64,000 nt of DNA, from assembly GCA_913041125.1 (NCBI GenBank), contig CAJWHM010000002.1:38868-102867 (forward strand), read 5' to 3'. The notes beneath the pieces were generated by a model. That model was not told the DNA's origin. It saw only the letters and a program-made list of their open reading frames with translations, and did no database searches. Of this stretch, positions 28,993 through 37,697 are shown piece after piece. Within the stretch, counting starts at the first letter, position 1, and each line of letters starts with the position of its first letter. A program made the position numbers and the translations under genes. Origin of the DNA: an uncultured Bacteroidota bacterium. Its GTDB lineage: Bacteria; Bacteroidota; Bacteroidia; Flavobacteriales; Flavobacteriaceae.

Positions 28993-29976
28993 TTATAAAA
29001 CCATTAGATTACACCCTCTGATTTCTGAATTATCAAAACGCCCTAATATTTCAAATGAACCATTTTCATTTAATCTACCTAAATCCTGTGTTTCAATAAA
29101 TGAACAAGAATCAATATTTGCTAGATCCAATATATTTATTCCACCTGTTTTATTAAATCCCAATTTTTCAAAAGGATCATTTACAGATCTTATATAAACT
29201 CTCATCCATGGAGGACATTTAAATATCCCTTTTTCTTGAGAATATGCTTGACTCAATATTTCAGTCATTCCATATTCAGAATGAATTTCAGAAACTCCAA
29301 AAGCATTTTTTAATTTTTTGTGTAAATCGGTACGAATTAATTCTTTTCTCATTCCCTTCATCCCTCCTGTTTCAATAATAATTGTATTAGGTATTTTCCA
29401 GTTAAAATTTTCAGAAAGCTTCAGAAGTGCAAAACTTACACCTATTAATATTGTTTTTTTTCCCTTAGTTTCTAATTCTATTAATTTTTTTTTTAATTTT
29501 TTTAAATCATTTAGATAAAATCCACTTTCTGGATCATTTGTATCTCTAATTAGATGATCTACCATATACACTAATGAGGAATCTTCTCTTTCTAAATAGG
29601 AAGGTAATAAAGCAAGCAAAACATAGTCCTCTATATTGCCGTAAAACAATGAAAAACATTTCTTAAAGCTCTTAATGTAAAGATTTATATCGTTTATAAG
29701 ATGTTTTGAAGCAATTTCACCTGTGGTTTTACTTGACAGGAAGCATTTTTGAGGAGGATTTTTTGAAGAATTTATATCATGTGATCTAAAAAAATTTATA
29801 GGTAAGAAAGGGATATTTTTCAAATCATTGACTCTACCTGGATCAGTGTTCAATAATTTACAGTAGCTCCTATATGTTAAATTATTATGATATTGGTATT
29901 TAAAAAGATTTAGAGCTAAATCGTCAAATTGACTTTTGGATTTAATTTTATCGAAATCTAAAAAAAATTTTCTCAT
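28993..29976 (-). CDS. LuxE-like acyl-protein synthetase/acyltransferase
   Basis: A protein of about 327 residues related to LuxE, the acyl-protein synthetase of fatty acid reductase complexes and an adenylate-forming enzyme. Visible parts include IPFLPINFFRSHDI near the N-terminus, KTTGEIASKH, the VSEIHSEYGMTEI adenylation-type motif and EILGRFDNSEIRG at the end. The start is set at ATG 29976, three codons after a TTG. No LuxC or LuxD partner is present. Orphan LuxE-like genes of unknown role are widespread in Flavobacteriia. Confidence 0.8.
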   Translation of the reverse strand: MRKFFLDFDKIKSKSQFDDLALNLFKYQYHNNLTYRSYCKLLNTDPGRVNDLKNIPFLPINFFRSHDINSSKNPPQKCFLSSKTTGEIASKHLINDINLYIKSFKKCFSLFYGNIEDYVLLALLPSYLEREDSSLVYMVDHLIRDTNDPESGFYLNDLKKLKKKLIELETKGKKTILIGVSFALLKLSENFNWKIPNTIIIETGGMKGMRKELIRTDLHKKLKNAFGVSEIHSEYGMTEILSQAYSQEKGIFKCPPWMRVYIRSVNDPFEKLGFNKTGGINILDLANIDSCSFIETQDLGRLNENGSFEILGRFDNSEIRGCNLMVL

Positions 29977-30126
29977 TGATTTCAAAATTAAATAAATTAA
30001 AATTTAATAATAAATTAAAATGTTGCTCAAAAAAATATCGTAAGTTGGATTTCGAATTAAAATAATTTTTATGAAATTTAATATTGAAGACTAGCCATTT
30101 AAGTGTATACTGTTTAAATTAAAAAA

Positions 30127-30819
30127 ATGGAAAAAGATCAAACCAAAATTCTTTTAGTAGATGATGAACCAGATATCATTGAAATTATAAAGTTTAATTT
30201 AGAAAAAAAAGGATATAAAATTTACAGTGCCTCTGATGGAGTTGAAGCAATTAAAATGTCCGAAAAAATACTTCCACATTTAATTATTATGGATGTAATG
30301 ATGCCAAAAATGGATGGTATTGAGGCATGTGAACATCTTAGAAAAGATAAAAGATTCTTAAACACAATTATAATGTTTTTATCAGCTAGAGGAGAGGATT
30401 TTTCTTATGTTTCTGCTTTTGAAGCAGGTGCTGATGATTATGTCACAAAACCAATTAAGCCAAAAGTACTAGTTTCTAAAGTCAAAGCTTTATTAAGGAG
30501 ATTTAAAGATGAAAATCAAAAGCAAAATATATTAGATTTTGAGAGCTTAATTATTGACAAGGATCAATACAAAATAATTCTTAATGAAAAAGAAATATTT
30601 TTACCAAGAAAAGAATTTGAATTAGTATACCTTCTTGCTTCTAATAAAGATAAAGTTTGTAAAAGGGATGAAATTATGGAAGCTATTTGGGGATCAGATG
30701 TTGTTGTTGGTGACAGAACCATAGATGTTCATATAAGAAAATTGCGAGAAAAAATTGGAGATAATTATTTAAAAACAATAAAAGGAATAGGATATAAGTT
30801 TAACTTACCAAAAAAATAA
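30127..30819 (+). CDS. Response regulator, OmpR/PhoB family
   Basis: A 230-residue DNA-binding regulator. The N-terminal receiver has DDE (12-14) and phosphoacceptor Asp56 in IIMDVMMPKMDG, plus the conserved Lys in DDYVTKPIKP. The C-terminal winged helix includes LPRKEFELVYLLASN and DRTIDVHIRKLREKIG. The arrangement with a two-helix kinase 6 bases downstream suggests a PhoB/PhoR-like pair. Flavobacterial relatives are often linked to phosphate. No pst or pho genes are nearby to confirm it. Confidence 0.92.
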   Translation: MEKDQTKILLVDDEPDIIEIIKFNLEKKGYKIYSASDGVEAIKMSEKILPHLIIMDVMMPKMDGIEACEHLRKDKRFLNTIIMFLSARGEDFSYVSAFEAGADDYVTKPIKPKVLVSKVKALLRRFKDENQKQNILDFESLIIDKDQYKIILNEKEIFLPRKEFELVYLLASNKDKVCKRDEIMEAIWGSDVVVGDRTIDVHIRKLREKIGDNYLKTIKGIGYKFNLPKK

Positions 30820-30825
30820 ACACTT

Positions 30826-31899
30826 TTGAAACTATTCAAGTTTAATAAAACATCCCTTTACTTATCTGTTTTAATAGCCCTTTTCTGCTCAATTATTTCT
30901 CTTTTACTAATATTTTTTTTTCTTAAAGTCATAAACTTTGATGTCATATCGCTTGGGATATTCATTTTTATTTTCACTTGTTCTTTTAGTTATTTATTAC
31001 TCCATAATAGTTATGAAAAATTAATTATTAAAAGAATTAATGAATTATATAATAGTCTTTTTCCAGCTACTACCTCTTCCTCAATTTTAAAAAGTTCAGA
31101 GGATATTGAATTACTGACAAGAAATTTAAAAAAATTAAATATTGATAAAAATCTAGAAATAGAGGATCTAAAAAATCAAGATAATTTTAGAAAAGAATTT
31201 ATGGGAAATATTGCCCATGAACTTAAAACACCGTTGTTTACAATACAGGGCTATATATTGACTTTACTAGATGGCGGTATATCTGATAAAAAAATTATAA
31301 AAAAGTATCTAAAACAAACTTCTAAAGGTGTTGACCGATTAACATATATAGTAAAAGACCTAGATTTAATAACAAAGTTTGAATCGGGAATTTCAAAACT
31401 TGAAATAAATGAATTTAATATTCTAACAACAATATATAATGCATTTGAAATGTTAGAAATTCAAGCGCAGAAAAATAACATAACAATTAAACTTGACAGA
31501 AAATATAATAAACCGATAATGGTTATTGCTGATGAGGAGAGAATTCAACAAGTTATTACTAATTTAATAATGAATTCTATAAAATATGGAATTGATAGAG
31601 GAATAACTGAGATAAGTATTAACCCACTTGAAGAAAATAAAATATTAGTTAGAATATCGGATAATGGAGAAGGTATTGACAAGGAACATTTACCTCGATT
31701 ATTTGAACGTTTTTATCGAGTTGAAAAAACTAGAAACAGAAAATCTGGAGGTTCAGGATTAGGCTTATCTATAGTAAAACACATTATTGACGCACATAAT
31801 GAAAAGATATTTGTTGAAAGTCAAGTTAATGTTGGTTCAGAGTTCTCCTTTTCGTTAACATGTGTTTCACCAAATGATATAGAAAGTTTAAAAATTTAA
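30826..31899 (+). CDS. Sensor histidine kinase (PhoR-like)
   Basis: A 357-residue membrane kinase with two N-terminal helices (about 12-33 and 37-60) and almost no periplasmic loop, so any signal is probably sensed in or near the membrane. The phosphoacceptor His131 is in NIAHELKTPLFTIQGY. The ATPase domain shows N-box NSIKYG, G1 ISDNGEGID and G2 SGGSGLGLSIVK. The start is TTG at 30826, because no ATG fits before the first helix. It pairs with the preceding response regulator. Confidence 0.92.
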   Translation: MKLFKFNKTSLYLSVLIALFCSIISLLLIFFFLKVINFDVISLGIFIFIFTCSFSYLLLHNSYEKLIIKRINELYNSLFPATTSSSILKSSEDIELLTRNLKKLNIDKNLEIEDLKNQDNFRKEFMGNIAHELKTPLFTIQGYILTLLDGGISDKKIIKKYLKQTSKGVDRLTYIVKDLDLITKFESGISKLEINEFNILTTIYNAFEMLEIQAQKNNITIKLDRKYNKPIMVIADEERIQQVITNLIMNSIKYGIDRGITEISINPLEENKILVRISDNGEGIDKEHLPRLFERFYRVEKTRNRKSGGSGLGLSIVKHIIDAHNEKIFVESQVNVGSEFSFSLTCVSPNDIESLKI

Positions 31900-31916
31900 A
31901 CAAATCGAAAAAAATT

Positions 31917-32585
31917 GTGGGAACTAAAAAAAAGTTAAAAAGATTCAAAGAAAATGAAAATTTTGAAAATGTTATCCAACCAAGCAGATCGGATCTTTTA
32001 AATGAAAAATTTCTCTTAAAAGGAAAATGGAATCTTAATTTTTTTAAAAATAATTTTCCAATTGTGCTAGAACTTGGATGCGGTAAAGGAGAGTATAGTT
32101 TATTTTTAGCTAATAAAAACCCAAATAAAAATTATATTGGGATTGATATAAAGGGAGCTCGCTTTTGGAAAGGAGCTAAAACAGCCATTGAAAGTAAAAT
32201 GCATAACGTTGCTTTTTTAAGAACACAAATTGAGTTGTTAAGTTATTGTTTTGGAGAAAATGAGATTGATGAAATATGGATTACCTTTCCAGATCCACAA
32301 ATTAAATTTAATAGGACTAAACATAGATTAACTAATCCTCAAATGCTAAATATTTATAAAAATATAATCATCAAAAAAGGTATAATACATTTAAAGACAG
32401 ACAGTGAATTTTTATTTGGATATACATTAGGCAATGTAACTCAAATGGGTGAAGTTATTTATGCTCATCATGATATCTACAAAAATGAAAATTCTCCAAT
32501 TGATTCTACAGCGATTCAAACTTTTTATGAAAAAAAATTTTTAGAGAAGAATAAATCAATTACGTACATGAAATTCAGATTATAA
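31917..32585 (+). CDS. trmB: tRNA (guanine-N7-)-methyltransferase
   Basis: TrmB makes m7G46 in tRNA variable loops using SAM. The 222-residue sequence has the SAM motif VLELGCGKGEYSLFLA and the TrmB signature WITFPDPQIKFNRTKHRLT. GTG at 31917 is the likely start, 17 bases after the kinase stop. It is followed, 1 base later, by an alkyltransferase-like gene, forming a small nucleic-acid maintenance pair. Confidence 0.94.
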   Translation: MGTKKKLKRFKENENFENVIQPSRSDLLNEKFLLKGKWNLNFFKNNFPIVLELGCGKGEYSLFLANKNPNKNYIGIDIKGARFWKGAKTAIESKMHNVAFLRTQIELLSYCFGENEIDEIWITFPDPQIKFNRTKHRLTNPQMLNIYKNIIIKKGIIHLKTDSEFLFGYTLGNVTQMGEVIYAHHDIYKNENSPIDSTAIQTFYEKKFLEKNKSITYMKFRL

Positions 32586-32586
32586 A

Positions 32587-32925
32587 TTGGGTGTAGAAAA
32601 AACTTTTTTTGAAAGAGTATATGAAGTTGTTAGAAAGATACCTTTTGGTAGGGTAACGTCCTATGGTGCTATTGCTCAATATTTAGGCACATCAGCCAGT
32701 GCACGTTCAGTTGGTTGGGCCATGAATGCATCACATAATGATGACACTATTCCTGCTCATCGTGTAGTAAATCGTTATGGGCTTTTAACAGGAAAACATC
32801 ATTTTGGAGGATCAAATATTATGAAAAATCTTTTGGAAAATGAAGGAATTAAAATAAATGAAAATCAAGTCAAAAATTTCAACCATCATTTTTGGAATCC
32901 TAATATTGAGTTAGAATCCCTTTAA
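32587..32925 (+). CDS. MGMT-family alkyltransferase-like protein (ATL, lacks active-site Cys)
   Basis: A 112-residue protein equal to the C-terminal DNA-binding domain of O6-alkylguanine-DNA alkyltransferases: IPFGRVTSYGAIAQYLG, ARSVGWAMN and GLLTGKHHFGG. The active site reads PAHRV where true MGMT has PCHRV, so the alkyl-accepting Cys is Ala. That is the signature of ATL proteins, which bind O6-alkylguanine and hand it to nucleotide excision repair. Start TTG 32587. Confidence 0.92.
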   Translation: MGVEKTFFERVYEVVRKIPFGRVTSYGAIAQYLGTSASARSVGWAMNASHNDDTIPAHRVVNRYGLLTGKHHFGGSNIMKNLLENEGIKINENQVKNFNHHFWNPNIELESL

Positions 32926-32955
32926 AGTTTATTTATTTTTATTAAACCTTAATAT

Positions 32956-32963
32956 TATATTTG
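32956..32963 (+). promoter_or_regulatory. -7 promoter box TATATTTG for the Mrp-NifU-ferredoxin set
   Basis: An exact TAnnTTTG box 12 bases before the GTG (32976) and 18 bases before the ATG (32982) of the Mrp-type gene. It suggests a separate promoter from trmB-ATL and a very short leader. Confidence 0.55.
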
Positions 32964-32975
32964 GATACCTATTAA

Positions 32976-34124
32976 GTGTATATGAAAATTAGTAAAGAAG
33001 ATGTTATTAATACCTTAAAAACAATTAGTCTTTCTGGTGATAATCAAAATATAATTGATAAGGGATCAGTCTCCAATGTTATGATTTTTGGAGATCAGAT
33101 TGACATTGATCTTAAATTAAATAATCCAAGTTTACAAGCTAGGAAAAAGTTGGAGGTTTTAATTTTGAAAACTTTACATGAAAAAGTTTATGAGAAAGCT
33201 AAAATTAAAATAAATGTTTCAATTGTAGCTGAAGAAAAAAAAGATCAGTCTATTACAGCTAAAACCCTATCTGGTATTGAAAATGTTATTGCAATTTCCT
33301 CTGGGAAAGGAGGTGTTGGAAAATCTACATTAACTGCCAATATAGCTGTTACTTTATCAAATATGGGATGCAAAGTTGGAGTTTTGGATGCAGATATTTA
33401 TGGACCATCAATACCAACTATGTTTGACCTAGAAGGGAAAAAACCATTTTCAGTCCAAATAGATGGTAAATCAAAAATGCAACCTATTGAAAATTACGGA
33501 GTAAAAATACTATCAATTGGATTTTTTACTAAACCCGGACAAGCAGTAATTTGGAGAGGGCCTATGGCGGCAAAAGCACTTAATCAAATGATTTTTGATG
33601 CAAATTGGGGTGATTTAGACTTTCTTTTAATCGATTTACCACCGGGGACAGGTGATATTCATTTAAGTATTGTCCAATCATTGCCAATTAATGGAGCTGT
33701 TGTTGTAAGTACCCCACAGAATGTTGCTTTAACTGATGCAAAAAAAGGGATTGCAATGTTCCAACAAAAAAACATTAATGTCCCTGTTCTTGGAATTATT
33801 GAGAATATGAGTTATTTCACTCCTCAAGAATTGCCACAAAATAAATATTATATATTTGGTAAAAAAGGAGCAGAATATCTCGCTAATGATATGGAAGTTC
33901 CATTTTTAGGATCTTTACCCTTAGTCCAGAGTGTAAGAGAAAGTGCTGATTACGGAAGACCTGCTTCCATGCAGGAAAAAACATCAATAAATAATGATTT
34001 TACTGTCATTACTCAAAACCTAGTTTCTCAGGTACTTAAAAGAAATAAAAATTTGCCGCCCACAAAAGTTGTAGAAATTACTAATTTAGTAGGCTGTGAA
34101 GCTATAAAAACTCAACCAAAATGA
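32976..34124 (+). CDS. apbC: Mrp/ApbC/NBP35-family Fe-S cluster carrier ATPase
   Basis: A 382-residue Fe-S carrier. An N-terminal DUF59/MIP18 domain (about 1-90) is fused to a P-loop ATPase with the deviant Walker A SSGKGGVGKSTLTAN. DADIYGPSIPTM and LLIDLPPGTGDIHLSI follow. The C-terminal CxxC of Mrp proteins is not obvious: the SYFTPQELPQ segment has none, as in other flavobacterial copies. The start is GTG 32976 or ATG 32982. It overlaps the NifU-domain gene by 4 bases. Confidence 0.92.
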   Translation: MYMKISKEDVINTLKTISLSGDNQNIIDKGSVSNVMIFGDQIDIDLKLNNPSLQARKKLEVLILKTLHEKVYEKAKIKINVSIVAEEKKDQSITAKTLSGIENVIAISSGKGGVGKSTLTANIAVTLSNMGCKVGVLDADIYGPSIPTMFDLEGKKPFSVQIDGKSKMQPIENYGVKILSIGFFTKPGQAVIWRGPMAAKALNQMIFDANWGDLDFLLIDLPPGTGDIHLSIVQSLPINGAVVVSTPQNVALTDAKKGIAMFQQKNINVPVLGIIENMSYFTPQELPQNKYYIFGKKGAEYLANDMEVPFLGSLPLVQSVRESADYGRPASMQEKTSINNDFTVITQNLVSQVLKRNKNLPPTKVVEITNLVGCEAIKTQPK

Positions 34125-34366
34125 ATAATAAGGAACTAGAATCAAAAATAGATATTGCTCTCGAAGAAATAAGGCCCTTTTTAAAGTCTGATGGTGGAGA
34201 TATATCATTTGTTTCAATTGAAAATGGAAAGCATGTCAAAGTACAACTTCATGGAGCTTGTGCAGGATGTACGGTTAATCAAATGACATTAAAAACAGGA
34301 GTAGAAATGACAATTAAAAAACATCTTCCACAAATCGAGTCCGTTACAAGTATAGATTCGGTCTGA
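34121..34366 (+). CDS. NifU C-terminal domain Fe-S scaffold protein
   Basis: An 81-residue single-domain NifU/NfuA-type protein. The conserved pair of cysteines lies in HGACAGCTVNQMTLKTGVE, preceded by the usual EEIRPFLKSDGGDI. Such proteins receive and pass on 4Fe-4S clusters. It is between the Mrp ATPase and a 2Fe-2S ferredoxin and is translationally coupled to the former, suggesting a scaffold-carrier-electron donor set. Confidence 0.94.
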   Translation: MNNKELESKIDIALEEIRPFLKSDGGDISFVSIENGKHVKVQLHGACAGCTVNQMTLKTGVEMTIKKHLPQIESVTSIDSV

Positions 34367-34370
34367 TTGC

Positions 34371-34694
34371 ATGAATAAAGAAATTACTATTTATCTTGTT
34401 GACAGAATGGGTGTCAAGCATAAATTGATTGCCCCGGTTGATTTTAATTTAAACTTAATGGAATTAATCAAATCTTATGAATTCCCATTAGAAGCTATTT
34501 GTGGAGGGATGGCACTGTGTGCTTCATGCCAATGTTATGTTAACAGTGACCACCAACTTCCAGAAATTTTGGAAAATGAAGAAGCAATGCTAGCTGAAGC
34601 CCTTAACGTTAAAAAAAACAGTAGGTTATCGTGTCAGATTTTAATAAATGAAAGATTAGACGGTCTTAATATAACATTAGCTCCAGAAGAATAA
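34371..34694 (+). CDS. 2Fe-2S adrenodoxin-like ferredoxin
   Basis: A 107-residue ferredoxin of the adrenodoxin/Isc Fdx type. Cluster cysteines follow the C-x5-C-x2-C pattern in ICGGMALCASCQCYV, with the fourth in LSCQIL near the C-terminus. It starts 4 bases after the NifU-domain gene. It could give electrons to Fe-S assembly or a P450; no P450 is in the window. Confidence 0.93.
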   Translation: MNKEITIYLVDRMGVKHKLIAPVDFNLNLMELIKSYEFPLEAICGGMALCASCQCYVNSDHQLPEILENEEAMLAEALNVKKNSRLSCQILINERLDGLNITLAPEE

Positions 34695-34718
34695 TTCTAA
34701 ACAAATTTTTTTTCAATA

Positions 34719-35390
34719 ATGAAAATTCATACTTGTGCATTGTTTGATCTTGATGGTGTAATTGTAGACACTGCTAATTATCATTTTCTAGCATGGAAAA
34801 AAATAGCTTCAAATTTTGGATTTGAACTTTCTAAAGAAAACAATGAAAAACTTAAAGGAGTTAGTCGAACTAAATGTTTAAATATAATATTAGAACTTTC
34901 AAATTTCGATTTGAATGAAAATTCTTTTAATTATTATTTGAAGAAAAAAAATGAAATTTATTTAGATTATATAAAAAATATAAATTCTGAAAACATATTA
35001 CCAGGTATTTTAAAAACACTTAATTATTTAAAAGAAAAAAACATTATGATTGGAATTGGTTCAGCCAGTAAAAATGCAAGATTTATAATAGAAAAATTAA
35101 AAATAGTCCCATTTTTCGATGTCATTGTTGACGGAAATCAAATAGTTAATAGTAAGCCAGACCCAGAAGTTTTCTTAAAAGGTAGTAAAGCTTTAGGTGT
35201 TCTTCCTGAAAATTGTGTTGTCTTTGAAGATTCTGATTCTGGAATTCAAGCTGCAAAAGCAGCAAAAATGACTGCAATTGCTATAGGGACTCCAGATAAA
35301 TTCTCTAATTATGATTTTTGCTTTACAAACTTTTTAAAAATAGTAAAATCAGATTTAGATAATTTATTTACCTCTAAAAATTATATTTAG
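34719..35390 (+). CDS. pgmB: Beta-phosphoglucomutase (HAD superfamily)
   Basis: Converts beta-glucose-1-phosphate to glucose-6-phosphate. A 223-residue HAD protein with the nucleophile and acid-base Asp pair in FDLDGVIVDTA, the GIGSASKNA segment and FEDSDSGIQAAKAA motif. Position directly before GH65 maltose phosphorylase makes the assignment firm: the phosphorylase product is exactly this substrate. It is the first gene of the maltodextrin module, 24 bases after the ferredoxin gene, which suggests read-through or an unrecognised promoter. Confidence 0.94.
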   Translation: MKIHTCALFDLDGVIVDTANYHFLAWKKIASNFGFELSKENNEKLKGVSRTKCLNIILELSNFDLNENSFNYYLKKKNEIYLDYIKNINSENILPGILKTLNYLKEKNIMIGIGSASKNARFIIEKLKIVPFFDVIVDGNQIVNSKPDPEVFLKGSKALGVLPENCVVFEDSDSGIQAAKAAKMTAIAIGTPDKFSNYDFCFTNFLKIVKSDLDNLFTSKNYI

Positions 35391-35408
35391 TACGAAAAAG
35401 CAAATAAG

Positions 35409-37688
35409 ATGAAAAAAGGTTATCTAAAAATAGATCCTTGGGAAATCATAGAAGAGGATTTTGATCCGAAAAAAGTCAAAGCATCTGAAAGCATTTTTAG
35501 TCTTGGAAATGGAGCTATGGGGCAAAGAGCCAATTTTGAAGAAGAATATTCAGGTGATACATTTCAGGGTAGTTATATTGGAGGAGTTTATTATCCGGAC
35601 AAAACTAAAGTTGGTTGGTGGAAAAATGGTTATCCAGAATATTTTGCTAAGGTAATTAATGCACCTAATTGGATTGGAATTCATATAAAAATAGGTGGAC
35701 ATAAATTAGATCTTAACAAATGTAAAGATGTAAAAAACTTTAAAAGAGTGTTAAATATGAAAACGGGTATTTATACTCGTTCTTTCGAAGTTCAAATATC
35801 AAATGATTATAGAATTGCAGTAGAGATTAGGCGTTTTTTGTCAATGGCTCAAGGTGAATTGGGTGCGATTAAATATAAAATAAAAGCACTTGAGGGATCT
35901 CCTGAAATAATTTTTGATTCATTTATTGATGGAAATATAAAAAATCAAGATTCAAATTGGGAAGACCCATTCTGGTCTCATAAGAACCATTGTATATCTG
36001 ACGAATTAATTTTACTTCATTCTCAAACACTAAAAACGGAGTTCGATATAGCTACCTATGCACAAAGTAAACTTTTAGATGAGCATGGTAATTCTATTGG
36101 TAGTTTAGAAAAATATGAAAAAGAAAATCGTATAAGCCAGGTTATTAAATATAAATTAGATGAGGGATCAAGTTGTACTCTCATTAAATTTGGTGGCTAT
36201 ATTAACGCTTTGAATCACCTATGTTCTGAATTTAATAATATTGCTAAAGAACTTGTTACCCAATCACACCAAAAAGGATTTGATTTATTAGCTGAGGAAC
36301 ACAGTTATGAATGGAATAAGATTTGGGATCAATCTGATATTCAAATTAAAGGAGATGATAAAGCACAACAGGGTATTAGATTTAATATATTCCAACTTAA
36401 TCAAACTTATAATGGTCATGATTCTAGACTAAATATTGGTCCTAAAGGTTTTACTGGTGAAAAATATGGAGGAAGCACATATTGGGATACAGAAGCATAT
36501 TGCCTCCCCTTTTATATGGCTACAAAAGACCAAAATGTTGCTAGGAACTTACTTAAATATCGCTATGAACAGTTGGATAAAGCTATTGAAAATGCCTCAA
36601 AATTAGGTTTTAATAATGGAGCTGCGCTTTATCCTATGGTAACTATGAATGGAGAAGAATGTCATAATGAATGGGAGATAACCTTTGAAGAAATTCATCG
36701 AAACGGAGCCATAGCATTTGCTATATTTAATTACGAGAGGTATACAGGAGACACCAATTATATTCCGGAAATGGGTATCGAAGTTTTAATAGCCATAACT
36801 AGATTCTGGATTCAGCGTGTTAATTATTCTGAAGAAAAAAAAGCATATGTAATGCTAGGGGTTACAGGACCCAATGAATATGAAAATAATATTAATAACA
36901 ATTGGTACACAAATTATATTGCTAAGTGGTGCATTGAGTATACTTTGAAAGAAATTAATAAAGTAAAAAAATTCAATACCAAAAGGTGGAAAATTATTAT
37001 TAGAAAAATAGATTGGGATGATAAGGAATTAGATTTGTGGAATGATGTAGTTAAGAAAATATATTTACCCAAGCATCCTGAAAAAGATATTTATTTACAA
37101 CAAGATGGTTTTTTAGATAAGGAATTTCATCCAGCAAGTATTCTTAAAGATGAGGAACGACCAATCAATCAGAACTGGTCATGGGATCGTATTTTACGTT
37201 CTCCCTTTATAAAACAAGCAGATGTATTACAGGGATTTTATCTCTTTGAAGATCACTTTAACAAAAAAATGTTGGAGCAGCATTTTGATTTTTATGAGCC
37301 ATTAACTGTACACGAATCATCACTATCCCCTTGTATTCATTCGATATTGGCTTCTCGTTTAGGAAGAACTGAACAAGCATATTCCTTTTATTTAAGGACT
37401 TCTCGTTTAGATTTAGATGATTATAATAAGGAGGTAGATGAGGGTCTTCATATTACAAGTATGGCAGGGACATGGATGAGTGTTGTCGAAGGTTTTGGAG
37501 GAGTTCGGGTTTTAAAAAACCAATTGCATATTGATCCAATATTACCTAATTCATGGAATGAATTTAGTTTTAGAATAAATTTCAGAAATACATTAGTAAA
37601 AGTTGTTGTTAATAAAAATGAAATAGATATTTCTTATTCAAATCCAGATCTTATAGTTTATTGTAAAGGAGAGAAGATCATAATTTAA
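35409..37688 (+). CDS. Maltose phosphorylase (GH65)
   Basis: A 759-residue GH65 enzyme. It splits maltose with phosphate into beta-glucose-1-phosphate and glucose. The N-terminal super-sandwich domain begins DPWEIIEEDFDP, with GNGAMGQRANFEE typical of maltose rather than kojibiose phosphorylases. The (alpha/alpha)6 catalytic domain has the general-acid region GVTGPNEYENN and EEIHRNGAIAFAIFNY. No signal peptide is present, so it is cytoplasmic. It is followed 9 bases later by an exported GH13 enzyme, consistent with extracellular or periplasmic cleavage then phosphorolysis. Confidence 0.92.
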   Translation: MKKGYLKIDPWEIIEEDFDPKKVKASESIFSLGNGAMGQRANFEEEYSGDTFQGSYIGGVYYPDKTKVGWWKNGYPEYFAKVINAPNWIGIHIKIGGHKLDLNKCKDVKNFKRVLNMKTGIYTRSFEVQISNDYRIAVEIRRFLSMAQGELGAIKYKIKALEGSPEIIFDSFIDGNIKNQDSNWEDPFWSHKNHCISDELILLHSQTLKTEFDIATYAQSKLLDEHGNSIGSLEKYEKENRISQVIKYKLDEGSSCTLIKFGGYINALNHLCSEFNNIAKELVTQSHQKGFDLLAEEHSYEWNKIWDQSDIQIKGDDKAQQGIRFNIFQLNQTYNGHDSRLNIGPKGFTGEKYGGSTYWDTEAYCLPFYMATKDQNVARNLLKYRYEQLDKAIENASKLGFNNGAALYPMVTMNGEECHNEWEITFEEIHRNGAIAFAIFNYERYTGDTNYIPEMGIEVLIAITRFWIQRVNYSEEKKAYVMLGVTGPNEYENNINNNWYTNYIAKWCIEYTLKEINKVKKFNTKRWKIIIRKIDWDDKELDLWNDVVKKIYLPKHPEKDIYLQQDGFLDKEFHPASILKDEERPINQNWSWDRILRSPFIKQADVLQGFYLFEDHFNKKMLEQHFDFYEPLTVHESSLSPCIHSILASRLGRTEQAYSFYLRTSRLDLDDYNKEVDEGLHITSMAGTWMSVVEGFGGVRVLKNQLHIDPILPNSWNEFSFRINFRNTLVKVVVNKNEIDISYSNPDLIVYCKGEKIII

Positions 37689-37697
37689 TAAGTTAAA

